Under the pieces are notes generated by a model. It made no database searches. It saw only the letters and a program-made list of their open reading frames with translations, and was not told the DNA's origin. From Salinisphaera japonica YTM-1 (GTDB lineage Bacteria; Pseudomonadota; Gammaproteobacteria; Nevskiales; Salinisphaeraceae): a DNA stretch of 64,000 bases. The position numbers were made by a program, and so were the translations under genes. Positions within the stretch are counted from its first letter, which is position 1, and each line of letters opens with the position of its first letter. Below are positions 60,376 to 64,000 of the stretch, in pieces. Where the stretch lies: NCBI RefSeq assembly GCF_003788585.1, contig NZ_AYKG01000069.1:1-64000 (forward strand), in the 5' to 3' direction.

Positions 60376-62232
60376 TCAGCGCTGGCGCTGCTTGTTGTTG
60401 TCGTAGTTCACGCGTCGCTGGCTCACGGCCTCGCGCGACGAAACCTCGGCCACCGGTACGTCCCACCAGGTGCCGCCCTCGGCAGTCGCCTTGTCGGCGT
60501 CGGTCTTGAGCGCGATTACCGTGGTGCGCTCGGCGGCCCGGGCGCGGGTCAGCGCATCCTCCAGTCCGGCGATGCCCTCGACCCATTCAGCGTGGCAGCC
60601 CAGCGATCGGGCGTGGGCAGCGAAGTCGATCTCAGGCGCGCCGTCGGGGGCCGTATTGCAGCCCTCGAAGAGGTTGTTGAACTCCACGCCGACCGTGGCC
60701 TCCTGCAGACGATGGATACAGCCATAGCCGCGGTTATCCAGGAGCACCACGATGAGCTTGTGGCCCAGCATGACCGAGGTGGCCAGCTCGGAATTGAGCA
60801 TGAGATAGCTGCCGTCACCCACGGTGACGTAGACCTCGCGCTCGGGCGCGGCCATTTTCACGCCCAGCCCGCCGGCGATCTCATAGCCCATGCAGGAAAA
60901 CCCGTACTCGACGTGATAACTGCCCGGCCCGCTGGCCTGGTAGAGCTTGTGCAGCTCGCCCGGCAGGCCGCCGGCGGCACAGACCACGGTGCCCGTTGAT
61001 CCGGCCGCGCGATTGACAGCACCCAGCACCTGGCTGTCGGCCGGACGCATCGCCCCGTCATCGGCGGTCACTCGGGCGACCACGCGCTGCCAGTCGCTGC
61101 GCTCGCGGGCGGCCTGTTGTTGCCACGGCGTAGACGCCTGCCAATCGCCAAGGCGCTGGCTGAGTGCCTCGAGCGCGACCGTGGCATCGCTGATCAAGGC
61201 CTGCGCGCCGTGCTTGGCGGCGTCGAAACGCGCCACGTTGATACCGAGCAGCCTGGGGCCGTGATCCATATACAGCGCACGCGAGCCGGTGGTGAAATCC
61301 TGTAGCCGGGTGCCCAGCGCCACGATCACATCGGCCGTCTCGGCCAGCGTATTGGCCGCCTGCGTGCCGGTCACCCCGATCGCGCCGACGTTCTGGGCAT
61401 GATCAGCAGCCAGCGTGCCCTTGCCGGCCTGGGTTTCGGCCACGGGCACGCCGTGGGTTTCGGCAAAACGCGCCAGTGCCTCGGGCCCGCCTTCGGCATA
61501 GAGCACGCCGCCGCCGGCGATGATCAACGGTTTTTCTGCGCCGCGCAGGACATCGATGGCCGCAGCCAGCTCGCGCGCATCCGGGCCGGGTTGGCGAACG
61601 CGATGCACGCAGGGTGCAAAGAATGTGGCCGGAAAATCGAAGGCCTCGGCCTGAACATCCTGGGGCAGCGCCAGCGTCGCCGGGCCGCAATCCACCGGAT
61701 CCAGCAACGTGGCCAGTGCGTTCGGCAGGCTGGCCAACAGCTGTTCGGGCCGGGTGATGCGATCGAAATAGCGCGAGACCGGCACGAACGCATCGTTGAC
61801 GGTGACCGACGGCGCGCCGTAGTGCTCGACCTGTTGCAATACCGGGTCCGGGGCACGCGAGACGAAGGTATCGCCTGGCAACAACAACACCGGCAGCCGG
61901 TTGGCATGGGCCAGCCCCGCGGCGGTGACCATGTTGAGCGCGCCCGGCCCGATCGATGACGTACAGGCCATCATCCGGCGCCGACGATGCTGCTTGGCAA
62001 ACGCCACCGCGGCATGGGTCATGCCCTGCTCGTTATGCGCGCGATAGGTCGGAAACGTTTCGCGCTCGGCGTAGAGCGCCTCGCCCATGCCGGCAACGTT
62101 GCCATGGCCGAAGATGGCGAAGCAGCCGGCGAACAGCGGCACTTCGGCGCCGTCGATCTCGATGGCCTGCGCGGACAGATAGCGCACGAGCGCCTGGGCC
62201 GCGGTCAGGCGAATGGTGTCTTGGTCTTTCAT
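60376..62232 (-). CDS. iolD: 3D-(3,5/4)-trihydroxycyclohexane-1,2-dione hydrolase IolD
   Basis: A 618-residue thiamine-diphosphate enzyme that opens the inositol ring. The N-terminal domain holds HNEQGMTHAAVAFAKQ with its catalytic-type glutamate. The C-terminal ThDP motif is GDGSYLMLNSELATSVMLGH, ending with NRGYGCIHRLQ. ATG 62232 overlaps the iolC stop (ATGA). Length and motifs match IolD well. Confidence 0.94.
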   Translation of the reverse strand: MKDQDTIRLTAAQALVRYLSAQAIEIDGAEVPLFAGCFAIFGHGNVAGMGEALYAERETFPTYRAHNEQGMTHAAVAFAKQHRRRRMMACTSSIGPGALNMVTAAGLAHANRLPVLLLPGDTFVSRAPDPVLQQVEHYGAPSVTVNDAFVPVSRYFDRITRPEQLLASLPNALATLLDPVDCGPATLALPQDVQAEAFDFPATFFAPCVHRVRQPGPDARELAAAIDVLRGAEKPLIIAGGGVLYAEGGPEALARFAETHGVPVAETQAGKGTLAADHAQNVGAIGVTGTQAANTLAETADVIVALGTRLQDFTTGSRALYMDHGPRLLGINVARFDAAKHGAQALISDATVALEALSQRLGDWQASTPWQQQAARERSDWQRVVARVTADDGAMRPADSQVLGAVNRAAGSTGTVVCAAGGLPGELHKLYQASGPGSYHVEYGFSCMGYEIAGGLGVKMAAPEREVYVTVGDGSYLMLNSELATSVMLGHKLIVVLLDNRGYGCIHRLQEATVGVEFNNLFEGCNTAPDGAPEIDFAAHARSLGCHAEWVEGIAGLEDALTRARAAERTTVIALKTDADKATAEGGTWWDVPVAEVSSREAVSQRRVNYDNNKQRQR

Positions 62233-64000
62233 GGCTGGCCTCCGACGGCCTGGCGCTCGCTCGTCTGGTCGGTCGCGGCGTGCCAGGTGGTGATCAGTTC
62301 GGCGTAGTTGTCGGCCACGGTTTCGATGAAGGCTTCATCATCCAGGCGCCCGGACAACCAGTCGCGTGCCGCCTCGGCAAACAGGGTGCGCCCGATGGTG
62401 AAGCCACGACAGATAGCCGAGGCGCCGGCAGCACGAAAGCCGGCCTTGACGTCGGCCATCGGCGCATCCAGGCCCAGCAATACCACGCCGCGACAGTGGT
62501 CATCGTAGCGCTCGATCACGCCGCGCACGGCCTGCCAGGCCTGCGCGTCCATGGGCGGCAGTTTCCACCAGTCGGGCCGGATACCCAGGTGATAAAGACG
62601 CTGCAGGCTGCGTGCGAGTGTGGCCTCGTCGGTGGCCATGTCTTTCGGCGGGATGATCTCGATGAGCAGCTCGTGGCCGCTGACGCGACGCGCCGCATCG
62701 AGCTGGCGCAGCCGGTCTTCCTGATCCAGCCGCAGCGTGATCTCGTCGTCCGGGTGATAGAAGACCAGGCACTTGATGATGTGCTCGGCCGGCCAGCCGA
62801 CGAGCTGGCTGCCGATATCGTCGCCGTGCTGGAAACGCAGCGGGCGCGAGCCGGGCTGCTCCACCGGGCGGCCGATCCACCAGCCACGCCCGGTCATCGC
62901 GTTGAGCGCGTCCTGGCCGATCACGTCGTCGCAAAGCACGGCCGGCGTACCGGTCACGCCGGCTCGGGCCTTGCCCTGCTCGGCAGCGGTCACCAGTAGC
63001 GTCTTGAGCGGCGACAGACGGGCCGCGTCCACGCCAAGCTCAGCCGCCATATCGAACAGCTGGCTGCGGTGATCGAAGGCCAGGCCATGAATCGGGCCCC
63101 AGTCGGCCGGGTGACGCGTGGTCTTGGCATGCAGATCGTTCAGGCGCGCATCACGATCCGGACGGGGAACGTCATCACGGCGTTCCAGGTAATCGAACAG
63201 CTCGGCCTCGGTGGGCATGGCCGGGGCGCAGCCGTGGCGCGAAACCACCAGCGCGCCACAGGCGTTGGCATAGGTCGCGCAGGTCTCCCACGGCTCACCG
63301 CGCAAATAGCCGCGCAGAAAACCGGATATGAAGGCATCGCCGGCGCCCAATACGTTGAGCACCTCGACCTTCACGCCCTCGACCAGCACGCCGTCGTGCA
63401 CGCTTGCCCCGATCGCGCCCTCGAAGATCGTGCAGCCCAGCGCGCCCAGTTTGCAGACCAACACGGCGTCGGACAGCTCACGCACCTTCTGGAGCGCGGC
63501 GATGGTGTCGGTGGTGCCACCGGCGATATGGAATTCTTCCTCGGTGCCCACGATGAGATCGAAATCCTTGACCCAGCGCTGTAGATGGGCCGTGGTTTCG
63601 GCGTCGTCGACGTAGCGGGTCTCGCCGTCGCCGGGCGCGGCCAGGCCCCACAGTACGGGCCGGTAATCGATATCCAGAATACGCTTCAAGCCGTGCGTGG
63701 CTGCAACATCGAGTGCCGCACGACAGGCGCCCTGGGTGGTCTCGGTCGACAGATGGGTGCCGGTGATGGCCAGCGCGCTCGCGGTGGCGATCCAGTCCGG
63801 ATCGATGTCTTCGGCGGCGATCGCCATATCCGCACAGTCGCGGCGATAGAACAGCAGCGGGAACGTGTCGCGGTCTTTCAGGGCCAGGATAGCCAATGCG
63901 GTGAAACGCTCGGGGTCCACCGGCATGTGTGACGTATCCACGCCGGCGCGCTGAAATTCCTCAACCACAAAGTTGCCGAACTGTTCGTTACCCACGCGGG
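62229..64000 (-). CDS. iolC: IolC-DUF2090 fusion: 5-dehydro-2-deoxygluconokinase plus aldolase-like domain (5' partial)
   Basis: The gene runs off the window's right end; the visible part is about 590 codons and begins inside the kinase (RVGNEQFGNFVVEEF), lacking roughly the first 50 residues. The PfkB kinase part (to about residue 280) ends with the GAGDAFISGFLRGYL motif. The remainder is a DUF2090 domain (GVTGTPAVLCDDVIGQDAL, GLDAPMADVKAGFRAAG, RGFTIGRTLF), a TIM-barrel found fused to IolC in many proteobacteria and proposed to serve the aldolase step (IolJ role). It overlaps iolD by four bases. Confidence 0.9.
   Translation of the reverse strand, partial: RVGNEQFGNFVVEEFQRAGVDTSHMPVDPERFTALAILALKDRDTFPLLFYRRDCADMAIAAEDIDPDWIATASALAITGTHLSTETTQGACRAALDVAATHGLKRILDIDYRPVLWGLAAPGDGETRYVDDAETTAHLQRWVKDFDLIVGTEEEFHIAGGTTDTIAALQKVRELSDAVLVCKLGALGCTIFEGAIGASVHDGVLVEGVKVEVLNVLGAGDAFISGFLRGYLRGEPWETCATYANACGALVVSRHGCAPAMPTEAELFDYLERRDDVPRPDRDARLNDLHAKTTRHPADWGPIHGLAFDHRSQLFDMAAELGVDAARLSPLKTLLVTAAEQGKARAGVTGTPAVLCDDVIGQDALNAMTGRGWWIGRPVEQPGSRPLRFQHGDDIGSQLVGWPAEHIIKCLVFYHPDDEITLRLDQEDRLRQLDAARRVSGHELLIEIIPPKDMATDEATLARSLQRLYHLGIRPDWWKLPPMDAQAWQAVRGVIERYDDHCRGVVLLGLDAPMADVKAGFRAAGASAICRGFTIGRTLFAEAARDWLSGRLDDEAFIETVADNYAELITTWHAATDQTSERQAVGGQP

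Overview
The window is a GC-rich chromosomal segment of a gammaproteobacterium. Three gene orders point there: ygfB-pepP-ubiH-ubiI, gshB-yqgE-yqgF-pyrR-pyrB, and pilT/pilU divergent from yggS. The very acidic secreted protein and overall gene content suggest a halophile; Salinisphaera-like is my guess, not a demonstrated assignment. No rRNA or tRNA gene was recognised.

Layout. 0-4.4 kb (minus): ubiquinone hydroxylases, PepP and a UPF0149 protein. 4.7-6.8 kb (minus): a CPBP protease beside a secreted metalloprotease-like protein with a JDVT-CTERM-like tail, then a lipoprotein. 7-14.2 kb (plus): argE, argA, rsmE, two tiny membrane proteins, gshB, yqgE, ruvX, pyrR, pyrB. 14.2-14.6 kb: repeat-rich spacer. 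14.6-19.5 kb (minus): AstE-like deacylase, rimK, rimB-like, pilU, pilT. 19.9-23 kb (plus): yggS, rpiA, moaD, moaE and a moaC-moaB fusion. 23-26.2 kb (minus): a DUF1496-like protein and modABC. 27.6-29.8 kb (plus): cytochrome b, a SUOX-type molybdoprotein and an exported MsrB. This gives molybdate uptake, cofactor synthesis and a molybdoenzyme close together. 30-33.6 kb (plus): an ABC exporter and two EamA permeases.

33.6-48.9 kb is a complete type I-F CRISPR-Cas locus: array 1 (57 repeats), cas1, cas2-3, csy1-csy2-csy3-csy4, array 2 (36 repeats). Both leaders carry an exact IHF-consensus site at nearly the same distance from the first repeat. Between cas2-3 and csy1 lies a roughly 1 kb island that I consider the main discovery. 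On the minus strand it has two degenerate repeats around a 15-nt guide, a layout that would give a Csy4-processed mini-crRNA. The guide matches a CC-PAM protospacer abutting the -35 box of a strong plus-strand promoter, with its internal mismatches only at positions 6 and 12, the positions flipped out in type I Cascade. That promoter drives a structured leader holding a strong Shine-Dalgarno sequence and an eight-codon ORF with tandem AGA codons. This is the architecture of CreT/CreA RNA toxin-antitoxins that guard CRISPR-Cas, or of a CreR-type cas autorepressor. A protein toxin-antitoxin pair whose toxin has an in-frame amber stop lies next to it.

49-64 kb is a myo-inositol catabolic region: RpiR regulator, sugar MFS transporter, four Gfo/Idh/MocA oxidoreductases, two IolE-like proteins, IolA/MmsA, IolD, and an IolC-DUF2090 fusion cut by the window end.

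A dispersed 270-317 bp element with terminal inverted repeats occurs five times in the first 28 kb. Its arms change together between copies. One copy lies between modA and a ModE-like operator and supplies the putative ModA N-terminus; two others supply stop codons of neighbouring genes.
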